Origin: Sporosarcina koreensis
GTDB lineage: Bacteria; Bacillota; Bacilli; Bacillales_A; Planococcaceae
Direction of reading: 5' to 3'
DNA: 64,000 nt
Assembly (NCBI RefSeq): GCF_000826145.2
Contig: NZ_LN651337.1
Location: 561,774-625,773, forward strand
The position numbers were made by a program, and so were the translations under genes. Under the pieces are notes generated by a model. That model had not been told where the DNA came from. It made no database searches and worked only from the letters and a program-made list of their open reading frames with translations. Below, piece by piece: positions 1 through 8,253 of this stretch; the first letter of the stretch is position 1, and every line of letters starts with the position of its first letter.

Positions 1-2
1 CC

Positions 3-731
3 GCCTACGCCATATTGCTCGTCTTCACATTCATGCTGACGATCGATGAAGGGAAGGGGGAAGGGAGCACCGGAACGGCCGGTACACCAAACAGCGGATT
101 CATGGATGTTTTTCCTGTGCTGAAGATGTATCCGGCGGTCGGTATGACACTGATCATGACCCTCATCCCGCTGCTGTTCCTCGGGGCGTTCAACCTGATT
201 GTCATCAATATCAGTGAGATCCAGCAGTCTGCATCCATCAAAGGACTGATCTATACATGTGAAGGCGTCGCGTTCATGGTGGGATCATTCGCCGTCAAAC
301 GGATTGCGATGAAATGGCAGACCGCAAAAATCCTGTTTTTCTTTGCAGGCATGGTAGGGGTTGCTGAGTTCATCTTGTTCTTCACAGAGAGCCAGTTCGC
401 CGTACTGACTGCGTTTTCCTTGCTCGGATTCAGTTTAGGCTGTTTTTTCCCGACAGCGATGGTCGTCTTCCAGAAACAGATGCCGAAAGCATACCATGGC
501 CGGTTTTTCTCATTCCGCAATATGCTGGAACGGGTCATGTTCCAGGTCGTACTGCTGGCGGCGGGGGCGCTGCTGGATATTGTCGGGATGCAAGTGATGG
601 TGATGAGTTTCGGTATGATCAGCATCGGATTGACCGCAATATTCTACGTGCAGATGAGACGGCGTAACATCGATCTGGAAGAGCCGGAAGTTGAAACCGA
701 ACCGGTTATGCCGGTGAAACCAGCAACGTGA
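3..731 (+). CDS. MFS transporter, C-terminal part (cut by window start)
   Basis: The frame is open from the first bases of the window, so this is the C-terminal half of a longer protein. About 240 residues are visible. They contain at least five hydrophobic segments with short basic loops, and end in an acidic hydrophilic tail (EEPEVETEPVMPVKP). The layout fits the second six-helix bundle of a major facilitator superfamily permease, probably an exporter, but the substrate-defining N-terminal half is missing and no substrate can be named. A terminator follows about 20 bp after the stop. The next gene faces the opposite way, so this gene ends its transcription unit. Confidence 0.75.
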   Translation, partial: AYAILLVFTFMLTIDEGKGEGSTGTAGTPNSGFMDVFPVLKMYPAVGMTLIMTLIPLLFLGAFNLIVINISEIQQSASIKGLIYTCEGVAFMVGSFAVKRIAMKWQTAKILFFFAGMVGVAEFILFFTESQFAVLTAFSLLGFSLGCFFPTAMVVFQKQMPKAYHGRFFSFRNMLERVMFQVVLLAAGALLDIVGMQVMVMSFGMISIGLTAIFYVQMRRRNIDLEEPEVETEPVMPVKPAT

Positions 732-752
732 ACAGAATGATCTTACAGACGG

Positions 753-789
753 AAAAGCCGCAGCGCAATGAACTTTGCTGCGGCTTTTT
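753..789 (+). terminator. Rho-independent terminator after the MFS gene
   Basis: A GC-rich stem (AAGCCGCAG pairing with CTGCGGCTT) is followed by a run of T. It lies about 20 bp after the MFS stop. The remaining 120 bp up to the convergent gene are AT-rich and hold no visible gene. Confidence 0.85.
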
Positions 790-910
790 AAGTTGCCGTG
801 AGTCATCTTAAATTTCGCGTTTTATCTCACTATCATAAGTATACTTGCAATTGATACATAACTTCCTATAATATATATTATGACGGGGGCGTTAAAAGAT
901 AACCTTCTTA

Positions 911-1282
911 TTACTCAATACGATACCGATGCTGCCCCCTTTTTGCACGTTCCGCATCGATGAACTGCACACCGGCTTCAATCACATCATTGATATACAG
1001 CTTATGCTCTTTCGCAGCTGCACGCACTTGCTCGAGCAGCACTTCGTCATACGTCGTCTTATACTGGATCCGGTCTTTCGGCCGCATATCTTTCGTAAAA
1101 TGGATCGTTTCTTGCTGCAGCAGTTCTTTCAATCCGTCTTCCAGCAAATAATTCACAAACGTACCGTGTTCATCGGCTCGCTGTTTCAGCTCTTCCAGTA
1201 CTTTCGCGCTGAGTGATGTGCGGAATTTGACCCGCGTCTCATCGGCTGCCTGATACAACTGTCCGTCCCGGTTGATCCACAT
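911..1282 (-). CDS. Tandem ribbon-helix-helix-like protein
   Basis: A 123-residue protein with an AGGAGG ribosome site before the ATG. It consists of two 39-residue units, residues 17-55 and 71-109, that align end to end without gaps: both begin R-[VI]-x-[FY]-[RK]-T and share LE, EH, N, E and G positions, with about 10 identities and many conservative changes. Each unit has the strand-helix-helix pattern of ribbon-helix-helix DNA-binding folds, which normally work as dimers. The protein may therefore be a single-chain pseudo-dimer. Function is inferred from this pattern only; no experimentally studied homologue is recognised. It lies alone between convergent and co-directional neighbours and is probably monocistronic. 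Confidence 0.6.
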   Translation of the reverse strand: MWINRDGQLYQAADETRVKFRTSLSAKVLEELKQRADEHGTFVNYLLEDGLKELLQQETIHFTKDMRPKDRIQYKTTYDEVLLEQVRAAAKEHKLYINDVIEAGVQFIDAERAKRGQHRYRIE

Positions 1283-1384
1283 GATGGATTCCTCCTATAT
1301 TTAAATGAGATTAACCGGCGGCGAACCAGTTCCGCCGGCTGTTCGCATCGGTGTTCGCATACAGCAAAAACCGCACTTTCCGTT

Positions 1385-1819
1385 TCAGAAATTCTTTTTG
1401 AACACCATGCTGACCTTATGATAGTGCATCTTCTCTTCATAAAAACGGTGCGCATCGGTCCGCTGGATGCCTGACGACAGTGCGATCGATTCGTAGTGAT
1501 GCTCTTTTCCCCACTTCTCGACATGGGTCAGCAGCTGGTCACCATAGCCTTTTGAACGTGCAGCACTGTCGGTCACGAGATCGCAGACCCAGAGCGATCT
1601 GCCGTAATACAGCGTGATCATCGGCTTGAAGCCGATCAGCGCCTTCAGGATACCGTCATCCCGCAGGCCGAGCAGCTGGTACCGTTCTTTCGCTTCCGAC
1701 TCGTAGACGAGTTCCAGATATTCTTTTTCGTTCAGATGTGTCCGCAGCTGGTTCATGATCGGAAACCCTTCCAGCAATTCCTCTTCGGTACGTAAAACGG
1801 TGATCTCGATTGTTCCCAC
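1385..1819 (-). CDS. GNAT family N-acetyltransferase
   Basis: A 144-residue protein. The GTG start at 1819 is chosen because GGAGGGG lies just upstream and the protein then opens with a typical GNAT strand (GTIEITVLRTEEEL). A longer frame would overlap the upstream ABC gene and add an unlikely basic leader. The acetyl-CoA-binding motif A is visible as DLVTDSAARSKGYGDQLL, with RSKGYG matching R/Q-x-x-G-x-G/A. The C-terminal ALSSGIQRTDAHRFYEEKMHYHK region matches the usual GNAT ending. The substrate is unknown. It follows modC closely and may be co-transcribed with the molybdate operon, but nothing ties it to molybdate functionally. Confidence 0.85.
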   Translation of the reverse strand: MGTIEITVLRTEEELLEGFPIMNQLRTHLNEKEYLELVYESEAKERYQLLGLRDDGILKALIGFKPMITLYYGRSLWVCDLVTDSAARSKGYGDQLLTHVEKWGKEHHYESIALSSGIQRTDAHRFYEEKMHYHKVSMVFKKNF

Positions 1820-1862
1820 TATGGATCCCCTCCGATACCCGCCTGAAGCTCTGCAGGGTTTT

Positions 1863-2516
1863 CTATATTGTTCCACGACTTTCTTCGACAAGCGAGCCCT
1901 TTTTCAGCCGCAGTATGCGGTCCCCGAGCTTCTCTGCTTCCGACCGGCTGTGTGTCACGACGATGAACGGGATGTTCCACAGCTCATGCAGCCGCAGCAC
2001 CTCATCCTGGCATTCCTCGCGGGTCTCTTCGTCAAGTGCCGACAGCGGTTCATCCAGCAGCAGCAGATCGGGCTCCGCAGCGAGTGCGCGCGCCAGTGCG
2101 ACACGCTGCTTTTCGCCGCCTGAGATCTGATGGGGATATTTCTTCAGCAGGTGACCGATACCGAGCACTTCCTGGAGCTGGTTGATGACGGGCCGGGCGT
2201 CTGCAAGCTGGTCTTTTCCCACTCCGTACAGTATATTGCGTTCGACGGTCATATGCGGAAACAACGCATAGTCCTGGAACAGATAGCCGATATTGCGGTC
2301 CCGGGCAGGCAGCGGTCTTCCCGGCCCGCCGCAAAATCGCCTTCCGTTCAGCGTGATGCTGCCGCTGTCCGGGTGTGTGAGGCCTGCAATCACCTGCAGG
2401 ATCGATGTCTTCCCTGCCCCGGAAGGACCTGCCAGGACGATGATCTCCTCGCCAGCCTCGAATTCTACCTCCAGTTTAAAATGGCCAAGCTGTTTACTGA
2501 TCGCAACTTCCAGCAC
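1863..2516 (-). CDS. modC: Molybdate ABC transporter ATP-binding protein
   Basis: A 217-residue ABC ATPase with Walker A GPSGAGKT, signature ISGGEKQRVALARAL, Walker B LLLLDEPLSALD and switch His in VVTHSRSEAE. It lacks the C-terminal TOBE (molbindin) domain of classical E. coli ModC, so it is a short-form subunit. It energises uptake through ModB. The start is GTG after AGGTGTG, 13 bp downstream of modB. The assignment to molybdate, or tungstate, rests on the neighbouring ModA and ModB, because the ATPase alone does not show the substrate. Confidence 0.85.
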   Translation of the reverse strand: MLEVAISKQLGHFKLEVEFEAGEEIIVLAGPSGAGKTSILQVIAGLTHPDSGSITLNGRRFCGGPGRPLPARDRNIGYLFQDYALFPHMTVERNILYGVGKDQLADARPVINQLQEVLGIGHLLKKYPHQISGGEKQRVALARALAAEPDLLLLDEPLSALDEETREECQDEVLRLHELWNIPFIVVTHSRSEAEKLGDRILRLKKGSLVEESRGTI

Positions 2517-2529
2517 TTTTCACACCTGC

Positions 2530-3219
2530 CTAACGTTTGTCGGCGGCAAACCGGCGCAAGTTCCGTCTGCTCCACCAATTCAACCATAATATGATACTGA
2601 ACCCGAGTGCTGTGATGATGATGACCCAGAACGATGCGTTTTCCATCTGACCGGCTTCCACGGCGAAGTAGATGGCCATCGGCATCGTGTCCGTCCTGCC
2701 TGGTATGTATCCGGCGAGCATGAGGGTGGCACCGAACTCGCCGAGTCCTCTGGCAAACGACAGGATGAGTCCTGCAAGCAGACCCGGCCATGCAAGCGGA
2801 AAGGTCACTGTGCGGAACACCCGCCACTCGGAAGCACCCATCGTCCGGGCGGCATCCTCCAGCTTCCCGTCCAGGTTTTCGAAGGCTGCCGCCGCACTCT
2901 GGTACATGAGCGGAAAACTGACGACCACGGAGGCGATCACAGCGGCGGTCCATGTGAAGACGATCTGGATGTCGAACGTCTCGAGCAGCCAGCTGCCGAT
3001 CCAGCCCTTCTTGCCGAACAGCAGCAGGAGGCCGAACCCGACAACTGTCGGCGGCAGGACGAGCGGCAGCAGGAACAGCGATTCCAGCACCGATTTGCCG
3101 AAAAACCTGTGTTTTGCGAACAGATGGGCCAGAAATACACCAAATATGAAGACGATCACCGTCGATATGGCCGCCACTTTCACGGACAGCAGCAGCGGAT
3201 GCATGTCCATTGCGTCCAC
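2530..3219 (-). CDS. modB: Molybdate ABC transporter permease
   Basis: A 229-residue inner-membrane permease with about five hydrophobic helices. The ABC-coupling EAA loop is visible as EDAARTMGASEWRVFRTVTFPLAWPGLLAG, and the following SFARGLGEFGATLMLAG stretch is very characteristic of ModB/CysT-type permeases. It sits between modA (12 bp upstream) and modC (13 bp downstream) in a tight operon on the minus strand. It would form the membrane channel that accepts oxyanion from lipoprotein ModA. Confidence 0.92.
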   Translation of the reverse strand: MDAMDMHPLLLSVKVAAISTVIVFIFGVFLAHLFAKHRFFGKSVLESLFLLPLVLPPTVVGFGLLLLFGKKGWIGSWLLETFDIQIVFTWTAAVIASVVVSFPLMYQSAAAAFENLDGKLEDAARTMGASEWRVFRTVTFPLAWPGLLAGLILSFARGLGEFGATLMLAGYIPGRTDTMPMAIYFAVEAGQMENASFWVIIITALGFSIILWLNWWSRRNLRRFAADKR

Positions 3220-3231
3220 CTCCCCAATTTC

Positions 3232-4020
3232 TTACTTGAAGCCGTATTTCTCCAGTACCTTCTGGCCTTCATCCCCCAGTAATTCGTCAAAGAACTTCTC
3301 CGCTTCTTCGGGATGCTTGGAATCTTTCACGACCGCTCCCGGGTACACGATCGGGGTATGCCAGCCCGGGTCCGCTTCCGCTACCACTTTGACCTTATCC
3401 GAGATGAATGCATCACTTGAATAAACAATACCATATTCCGCGTTCCCGAGCTCCACTTGTGTCAGCACCTGCCGGACATCCGAAGCCAGCACAAGTTTGT
3501 CCTGCATCTTTCGCCAAAGTCCGAGAGACTCGAAAACCTCTTTCGTATACCGGCCAACCGGGACGCTTCCAGGCTCGCCGATGACGAAATGATCGATATC
3601 CGCCGGGTCGATGTCCTTAAAGCTTGTAATCGGATCTGCTGTGCCCTCATTTGTGATGAGGACAAGTGTGTTCGTTGTGAAGTCCTTCCGTGTCGGCCCA
3701 TCGATGAGCCCCTTTCCATCCAGTGTATCCATATCCTTCTTGCTGGCGGACAGGAACAGATCGGCAGGCGCTCCGTTCTCGATTGCTGTTGCCAGTTTGC
3801 CGGATCCCCCATACATGAAAGTCAGCTTAACGCCCTCATGTTTTTCTTCGTATGTCTTCTTGAAATCATCCAAGGCATCTGTCAGACTCGCAGCGGCTGA
3901 TATACGCAATTCGACATTATCCGGGGCATTCCCTTTTTCATCACTATCTTCTGTATTAGTACAGGCTGCCAACAAAACCAGGACGGCCGCCGCCAGCCCT
4001 GCTGCTAACGCACGCTTCAT
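3232..4020 (-). CDS. modA: Molybdate-binding lipoprotein
   Basis: A 262-residue protein. The ATG at 4020 is chosen because AAGGGGAG lies upstream and it begins a clean lipoprotein signal (MKRALAAGLAAAVLVLLAAC, with Cys as the lipidation site). The mature part starts with ELRISAAASLTDALDDFKK, which matches the ModA family N-terminus (hxVxAAASLtdal), and continues with FMYGGSGKLATAIENGAPADLFLSAS, the oxyanion-binding region. It captures molybdate or tungstate at the outer membrane face and delivers it to ModB/ModC. It is the first gene of the operon and divergent from a regulator likely to control it. Confidence 0.93.
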   Translation of the reverse strand: MKRALAAGLAAAVLVLLAACTNTEDSDEKGNAPDNVELRISAAASLTDALDDFKKTYEEKHEGVKLTFMYGGSGKLATAIENGAPADLFLSASKKDMDTLDGKGLIDGPTRKDFTTNTLVLITNEGTADPITSFKDIDPADIDHFVIGEPGSVPVGRYTKEVFESLGLWRKMQDKLVLASDVRQVLTQVELGNAEYGIVYSSDAFISDKVKVVAEADPGWHTPIVYPGAVVKDSKHPEEAEKFFDELLGDEGQKVLEKYGFK

Positions 4021-4036
4021 ACCGAGCTCCCCTTTT

Positions 4037-4150
4037 CTATATATCATTCTATATCTTTGCTTATAACTACTTATAACACAACGACACTTCCTATATCTAC
4101 TTTTATCTATATAGTATTAAAAATAATTAGATTAGTCTATCTATATCTAT
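4037..4150. promoter_or_regulatory. Divergent control region with repeated CTATATCT boxes
   Basis: The AT-rich spacer between modA (minus) and its divergent regulator carries three copies of CTATATCT at 4049-4056, 4091-4098 and 4141-4148, a CTATATAT variant at 4037, and a perfect palindrome CTATATAG at 4107-4114. The copies are 42 and 50 bp apart. They are candidate operators for the adjacent HTH/PBP regulator; this is inferred from position and repetition only. Confidence 0.5.
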
Positions 4151-4204
4151 TGCATTCTTCTTCCGGATAAAGGAGAATGGAGGAAACGAACGGAGGGATA
4201 TATC

Positions 4205-5194
4205 TTGAAACCGAATGATGGAATATCCTATACAACTGAAGATCTTGCAGAGTTCCTTCAAGTATCCAAGCTGACAGTTTACGATCTCATAAAAAAAGGG
4301 GAAATCACAGCTTACCGGGTCGGCCGTCAGATGCGTGTCGACGCAGCGGACTTCGAAGCCTACAAAAACCGGATGAAAGGCGGCCGGCTTTCCGTGTCTG
4401 CAGCTGAAGCACCAGTAGCCAAGGCACCGCCTGTCAATCAGCAATACGAGACGACTTCCCCTCCTGCAGCCCCTCACCCCCGGACAGTACAGCCCCTCAT
4501 TATCAGCGGGCAGGATGTCACACTCGACTTGCTGGCGAACGAGATCTCGGCGTCTTCTGCCGGCTGGCGCACGCTGCGGTCCCATACAGGAAGTCTCGCA
4601 AACCTGATTGCTCTGCTGCAGGGGGATGCGGACCTGGTGAGCACACACCTGTTCGACGGCGACACGGGATCCTATAACCTGCCCTATATCCGGAGACTCC
4701 TGACAGGCCGTGAGTATACCGTCATCCAGATGCTGTCCCGGAAAGCGGGTTTCTATGTACAGCCGGGCAATCCGAAACAGATCATGAGCTGGCGGGATCT
4801 CAACCGGAATGATATCCGATTCGTCAACCGGGAACTTGGCTCAGGCATCCGGGTGCTAACGGACGAACGGCTGCGCCTGGAAGGGATCCTTCCGCGGACC
4901 ATCAGCGGATACAGTACGATCGAACAGACACATCTGGCAGTCGCGGGAAAAGTTGCTGCCGGCGAAGCCGATACAGGTGTCGGCATCGAAAAGGCCGCCA
5001 GCCTCGTGAATGTCGATTTTGTACCGATCACGACTGAGCAATATGACCTTGTCATGCTGAAGAAGCCGGAGAATGCCGAATTCCGGGACACGGTGATCCG
5101 TATTCTGCAATCCGAATCGTTCCGGAAAGAATTAGCCTCAATTCAAGGATACGACTTTTCGCGAATGGGGCAGATATTATATGACACACCATAA
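4205..5194 (+). CDS. One-component regulator: HTH domain fused to substrate-binding-protein domain
   Basis: A 329-residue protein starting at TTG, with GGAGGG about 8 bp upstream. Residues about 8-55 form an excisionase/MerR-like helix-turn-helix (TTEDLAEFLQVSKLTVYDLIKKGEITAYRVGRQ). A Pro/Ala-rich linker to about residue 95 precedes a PBP-like domain of the type found in molybdate-responsive regulators (LANEISASSAGWRTLRSHTGS, LNRNDIRFVNRELGSGIRVL, AGEADTGVGIEKAA). This design senses a transported ligand directly in the cytoplasm. Being divergent from modABC, it probably adjusts molybdate uptake as a functional substitute for ModE. The ligand itself is inferred from context. Confidence 0.85.
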   Translation: MKPNDGISYTTEDLAEFLQVSKLTVYDLIKKGEITAYRVGRQMRVDAADFEAYKNRMKGGRLSVSAAEAPVAKAPPVNQQYETTSPPAAPHPRTVQPLIISGQDVTLDLLANEISASSAGWRTLRSHTGSLANLIALLQGDADLVSTHLFDGDTGSYNLPYIRRLLTGREYTVIQMLSRKAGFYVQPGNPKQIMSWRDLNRNDIRFVNRELGSGIRVLTDERLRLEGILPRTISGYSTIEQTHLAVAGKVAAGEADTGVGIEKAASLVNVDFVPITTEQYDLVMLKKPENAEFRDTVIRILQSESFRKELASIQGYDFSRMGQILYDTP

Positions 5195-5195
5195 G

Positions 5196-5230
5196 ACACC
5201 GTCCTGCTGTTCATGCCGGACGGTGTTCCC
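5196..5230 (+). terminator. Terminator after the mod regulator
   Basis: A 9-bp stem (ACACCGTCC/GGACGGTGT) starts two bases after the stop codon and is followed by a pyrimidine-rich, T-containing tail. Confidence 0.7.
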
Positions 5231-5294
5231 TCTTCTTCTTCATCAGCACCATCTGCTTTACATAATATTATTATGGTTAATTAATATATGGAAC

Positions 5295-5332
5295 AAAAAA
5301 CCGGCATTCCAATTCAGCGGATTGCCGGTTTC
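5295..5332 (-). terminator. Terminator after the AI-2E family gene
   Basis: On the minus strand, AAACCGGCA pairs with TGCCGGTTT and is followed by a T run (A run at 5295-5300 on the plus strand). Confidence 0.85.
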
Positions 5333-5339
5333 CTGCGGT

Positions 5340-6563
5340 CTACTTTTTTGAAGGCGGCCGTTCGTAATGCATCCGGACGTCCACCTCATATTTGTTGTAG
5401 CGGATCTTGAACAGCTTGAACAGATGGGTCGCGAGCACTTTGATGAGTGCGTATCCGGGAATTCCCAGAATCACCCCTGGAATGCCGAACAGCGATCCCC
5501 CGGTCAGCAGCACGAAGATGATGGTGATCGGATGGATATGCATCGTCTTCCCCATGATCTGCGGGGAGATGAATTTCCCTTCAATCACCTGCACGATCGT
5601 CCATACGACCGCCAGCTTCACGAGCATGAACGGCGATGTCACGATGGCGATGATGATCGCCGGCGTGATGGCTATCACCGGACCGAGATACGGGACGACA
5701 CTTGTGAACATGGCCAGCACCCCGAGCAGCAGTGCATATTTCATGTCGATGATCAGGAACCCGATTGTCACCATCGTCCCGATACAGACAGCGACCAGGA
5801 TCTGCCCCTGTATGTAAGCACTGATCTGCTTGTCGGCATCACCGAGGATCGATTCCGCATCATCCCGCATGCGGGGCGGCAGCAAATGCTGCACAAAGCC
5901 AGGCAGGTTATGGCCGTCCTTCAGCAGGTAGAACAGGATGATCGGCACAGTGACGATCGACAGCAAAATACCCGTCAGCTTGGAGATGAATGTCGTAAGT
6001 CCCAAAGCGATGCCCCCAAGAGCGTCTGCAATCATCTGGCCGATATTCTCGAGTCCTGAATCGAGCAGCTCGCCGGCATTGATATTCAGCTGATTGTAAT
6101 AGGGTGCAAATATTGAGTTGCTGAAAAACGAATCGAGCGTCAGGATGAGCTCATTGAAATACGTCGGGAATTCGTCCACCAGTTTCCAGAACTGCAATTT
6201 CAAGAACGGCAGTACGAGGAATACGAGCAGCGTGATCAGTCCGATCGCTGTCAGGAATATGATGGCAATCCCCCATACTTTCGGGATCCTCGCCCGCTCC
6301 AGTAACTGCAGCAGCGGACGCAGGAGGTAATACAGGATCGTCGCAAGCACGATCGGCAGGACAACGACGGAAAAGAGAACACGGATCGGATAGAAGATAA
6401 ATGAAATCTTATCGAAGATCATGACGTTGATGCCCACAAGCATCAGGACGATCAATATGAAAAGCGTCGTCTTCCCGCCGAGGAACCGGATGATCCGGTT
6501 GTCGGCCAGGAATCCCTCCGCCATACTGTTTTCAGTTTTCTTCGTTTCTTTCTGTGCGCTCAA
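5340..6563 (-). CDS. AI-2E family transporter
   Basis: A polytopic membrane protein of about 407 residues. TTG at 6563 is preferred over GTG at 6569 because AAAGGGGG lies 7 bp from TTG but only 1 bp from GTG. The order of segments matches the AI-2E (PerM/YdiK/TqsA) family: a pair of N-terminal helices, an amphipathic stretch with FWKLVDEFPTYFNELI, then a C-terminal bundle containing QGQILVAVCIGTMVTIGF and VPYLGPVIAITPAIIIA, where PYLGP is the family hallmark. Members transport varied solutes, including Na+/H+ exchange and autoinducer export; the substrate here is unknown. The gene starts 26 bp after the LCP gene, so the two probably share a transcript. Confidence 0.88.
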   Translation of the reverse strand: MSAQKETKKTENSMAEGFLADNRIIRFLGGKTTLFILIVLMLVGINVMIFDKISFIFYPIRVLFSVVVLPIVLATILYYLLRPLLQLLERARIPKVWGIAIIFLTAIGLITLLVFLVLPFLKLQFWKLVDEFPTYFNELILTLDSFFSNSIFAPYYNQLNINAGELLDSGLENIGQMIADALGGIALGLTTFISKLTGILLSIVTVPIILFYLLKDGHNLPGFVQHLLPPRMRDDAESILGDADKQISAYIQGQILVAVCIGTMVTIGFLIIDMKYALLLGVLAMFTSVVPYLGPVIAITPAIIIAIVTSPFMLVKLAVVWTIVQVIEGKFISPQIMGKTMHIHPITIIFVLLTGGSLFGIPGVILGIPGYALIKVLATHLFKLFKIRYNKYEVDVRMHYERPPSKK

Positions 6564-6589
6564 CTTCACTCCCCCTTTACAACAACAGC

Positions 6590-7543
6590 CTATTCAGTTT
6601 GCAGGAACGCTTGCAGTTCCCGTTTGTTCGTTTCTGTGTCCACTTCGATGACGGAACCTGCGTGCGGGTAATCCGCGAACGAGTATGTACCCTTCGCCGG
6701 AATCGTCAACGTCTCAATGTCTGCGCCGCGGGATAAGAGCAGGCTGACGACCCTTGACAGTTCCTCTTTCGATGTCAGATCCGTCTCGATCGTCTGCGAC
6801 AGCACACCGGCAATCTTCGGCGCGCGCAGCACCATCCCTGGTGTCATCGCCTGTTCTTTCACTGCGGACAGCACCTGCTGCTGGCGGCGCACCCTGCCGA
6901 AGTCCCCTTCCGCATCCGCACGGAACCTCGCATAGCCGAGCAGTTCCCTGCCGTTCAGCTTGCGGACACCCTGCTTCAGCGTCACGCCGATCTTTTCGGA
7001 CATTTCCTTCTCGACATCGATTTCGACACCTTCCGGGAAAGCGGCATCCGCAATCTTTTCGAAATTATCGAAGTCGACGATCGCATAATGGTGGATCGGG
7101 ATGCCGAACATGCCGGTGATCGTATCCTTGGCGGTCTGGACGCCGCCCAGGTAATAGGCGGTGTTCAGTTTGTACGATTTGTATCCGGGGATGTCCGCAT
7201 AGATATCCCGCATGAATGACACGAGTTTCATCGACTGTGCCTGCTTATCCCAGGAAAGCACCATCATTGTGTCCGTCCGAGAGCGTCCGCTGCCGTCGTC
7301 GTCCACGCCGAGAAGCAGGTAATTTTCGACCGCCGATGCAGAGGGATCCTGAAGATCGCCTTCAAAACTGCCGGGTTCGATTGCATTTTTCACAGCCACC
7401 CGCTTGCCTGCCATATATTGATAAGATGAGAAAAGTCCTGCTCCGACAAATCCGACGAGCAGCAGGCTGAGAAACACCCGTCCCTTCCTCAGCCTGCGCC
7501 GTCTGCGCCTGCGCGGAACCGGTCCTTCGTATTGTTCTGACAT
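6590..7543 (-). CDS. LytR-CpsA-Psr (LCP) family protein
   Basis: A 317-residue protein with an Arg-rich cytoplasmic N-terminus, one membrane helix (about residues 22-42) and an extracellular LCP domain. Hallmarks are NYLLLGVDDDGSGRSRTDTMMVLSW (the D and R residues bind the polyprenyl pyrophosphate head group), SFMRDIYADIPGYKSYKLNTAYYLGG, and LLGYARFRADAEGDFGRVRRQQQV. LCP enzymes attach teichoic acid or other glycopolymers to peptidoglycan. GGGGGA precedes the ATG. It is the promoter-proximal gene of a pair with the AI-2E family transporter. A second LCP protein is encoded at 36735-37736. Confidence 0.93.
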   Translation of the reverse strand: MSEQYEGPVPRRRRRRRLRKGRVFLSLLLVGFVGAGLFSSYQYMAGKRVAVKNAIEPGSFEGDLQDPSASAVENYLLLGVDDDGSGRSRTDTMMVLSWDKQAQSMKLVSFMRDIYADIPGYKSYKLNTAYYLGGVQTAKDTITGMFGIPIHHYAIVDFDNFEKIADAAFPEGVEIDVEKEMSEKIGVTLKQGVRKLNGRELLGYARFRADAEGDFGRVRRQQQVLSAVKEQAMTPGMVLRAPKIAGVLSQTIETDLTSKEELSRVVSLLLSRGADIETLTIPAKGTYSFADYPHAGSVIEVDTETNKRELQAFLQTE

Positions 7544-7704
7544 GAATCTATTCCCCCAATAAAGAAGTCACCAAACAGGACGCCCGGATAAGGCGTTGGT
7601 TGCATGCCGGACTGCTATTATAACATGCTCAATCACTTTACAGCCTGCCCGCAAGCGTCTACTATTAAAAGCAATCAGTCAATTGAAGAAAGAGGGAACA
7701 GCGG

Positions 7705-8238
7705 ATGGCGGAATTTGAAAAAGCGGTATTTGCAGGCGGATGCTTCTGGTGCATGGTGAAACCGTTCACCGAGTGGGACGGCATCGAGTCGGTCGTCTCC
7801 GGCTATATGGGCGGAACTGTCGAGAACCCGACATACGAACAAGTGAAAAAGGGGGATACGGGGCATCTGGAAGTCGTCGAAATCACCTACGATCCGGAAA
7901 AGTTCCCGTATGAGAATCTGCTTCCTATCTTCTGGGAACAGATCGACCCGACAGATGCAGGCGGCCAGTTCCAGGACCGCGGCCACTCCTACACGACGGC
8001 CATCTTCTATACGATGGACAGCCAGCGCACGGCAGCTGAACAGTCCCGGACGGCGCTCGAAGAAAGCGGACGGTTCGACAAACCGATCGTCACGCCGATC
8101 CGTCCTGCAGAAACGTTCTACCGGGCAGAAGAGTATCACCAGGATTTCTACAAAAAAGAAAAAGAAGCCTATGAAGACGACCGCGCACAATCAGGGCGTG
8201 ACGAATTCATCCAGGCCAATTGGAAAGACCGCAGCTGA
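7705..8238 (+). CDS. msrA: Peptide-methionine (S)-S-oxide reductase
   Basis: A 177-residue enzyme that reduces methionine-S-sulfoxide in proteins, using thioredoxin as donor. The catalytic motif GGCFWC lies at residues 11-16, with the nucleophilic Cys at 13. The conserved [38 protein letters not shown] and YHQDFY segments are present. AGAGGG precedes the ATG at 7705. The gene is monocistronic, with a terminator whose loop contains the stop codon. No MsrB domain is fused or adjacent. Confidence 0.96.
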   Translation: MAEFEKAVFAGGCFWCMVKPFTEWDGIESVVSGYMGGTVENPTYEQVKKGDTGHLEVVEITYDPEKFPYENLLPIFWEQIDPTDAGGQFQDRGHSYTTAIFYTMDSQRTAAEQSRTALEESGRFDKPIVTPIRPAETFYRAEEYHQDFYKKEKEAYEDDRAQSGRDEFIQANWKDRS

Positions 8239-8252
8239 CTGCGGTCTTTTTC
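8224..8252. terminator. Bidirectional terminator between msrA and the antiporter gene
   Basis: The 11-bp stem AAAGACCGCAG/CTGCGGTCTTT encloses the msrA TGA in its loop and is followed by T residues on the plus strand. It also lies immediately past the stop of the convergent antiporter gene. Confidence 0.85.
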
Positions 8253-8253
8253 G

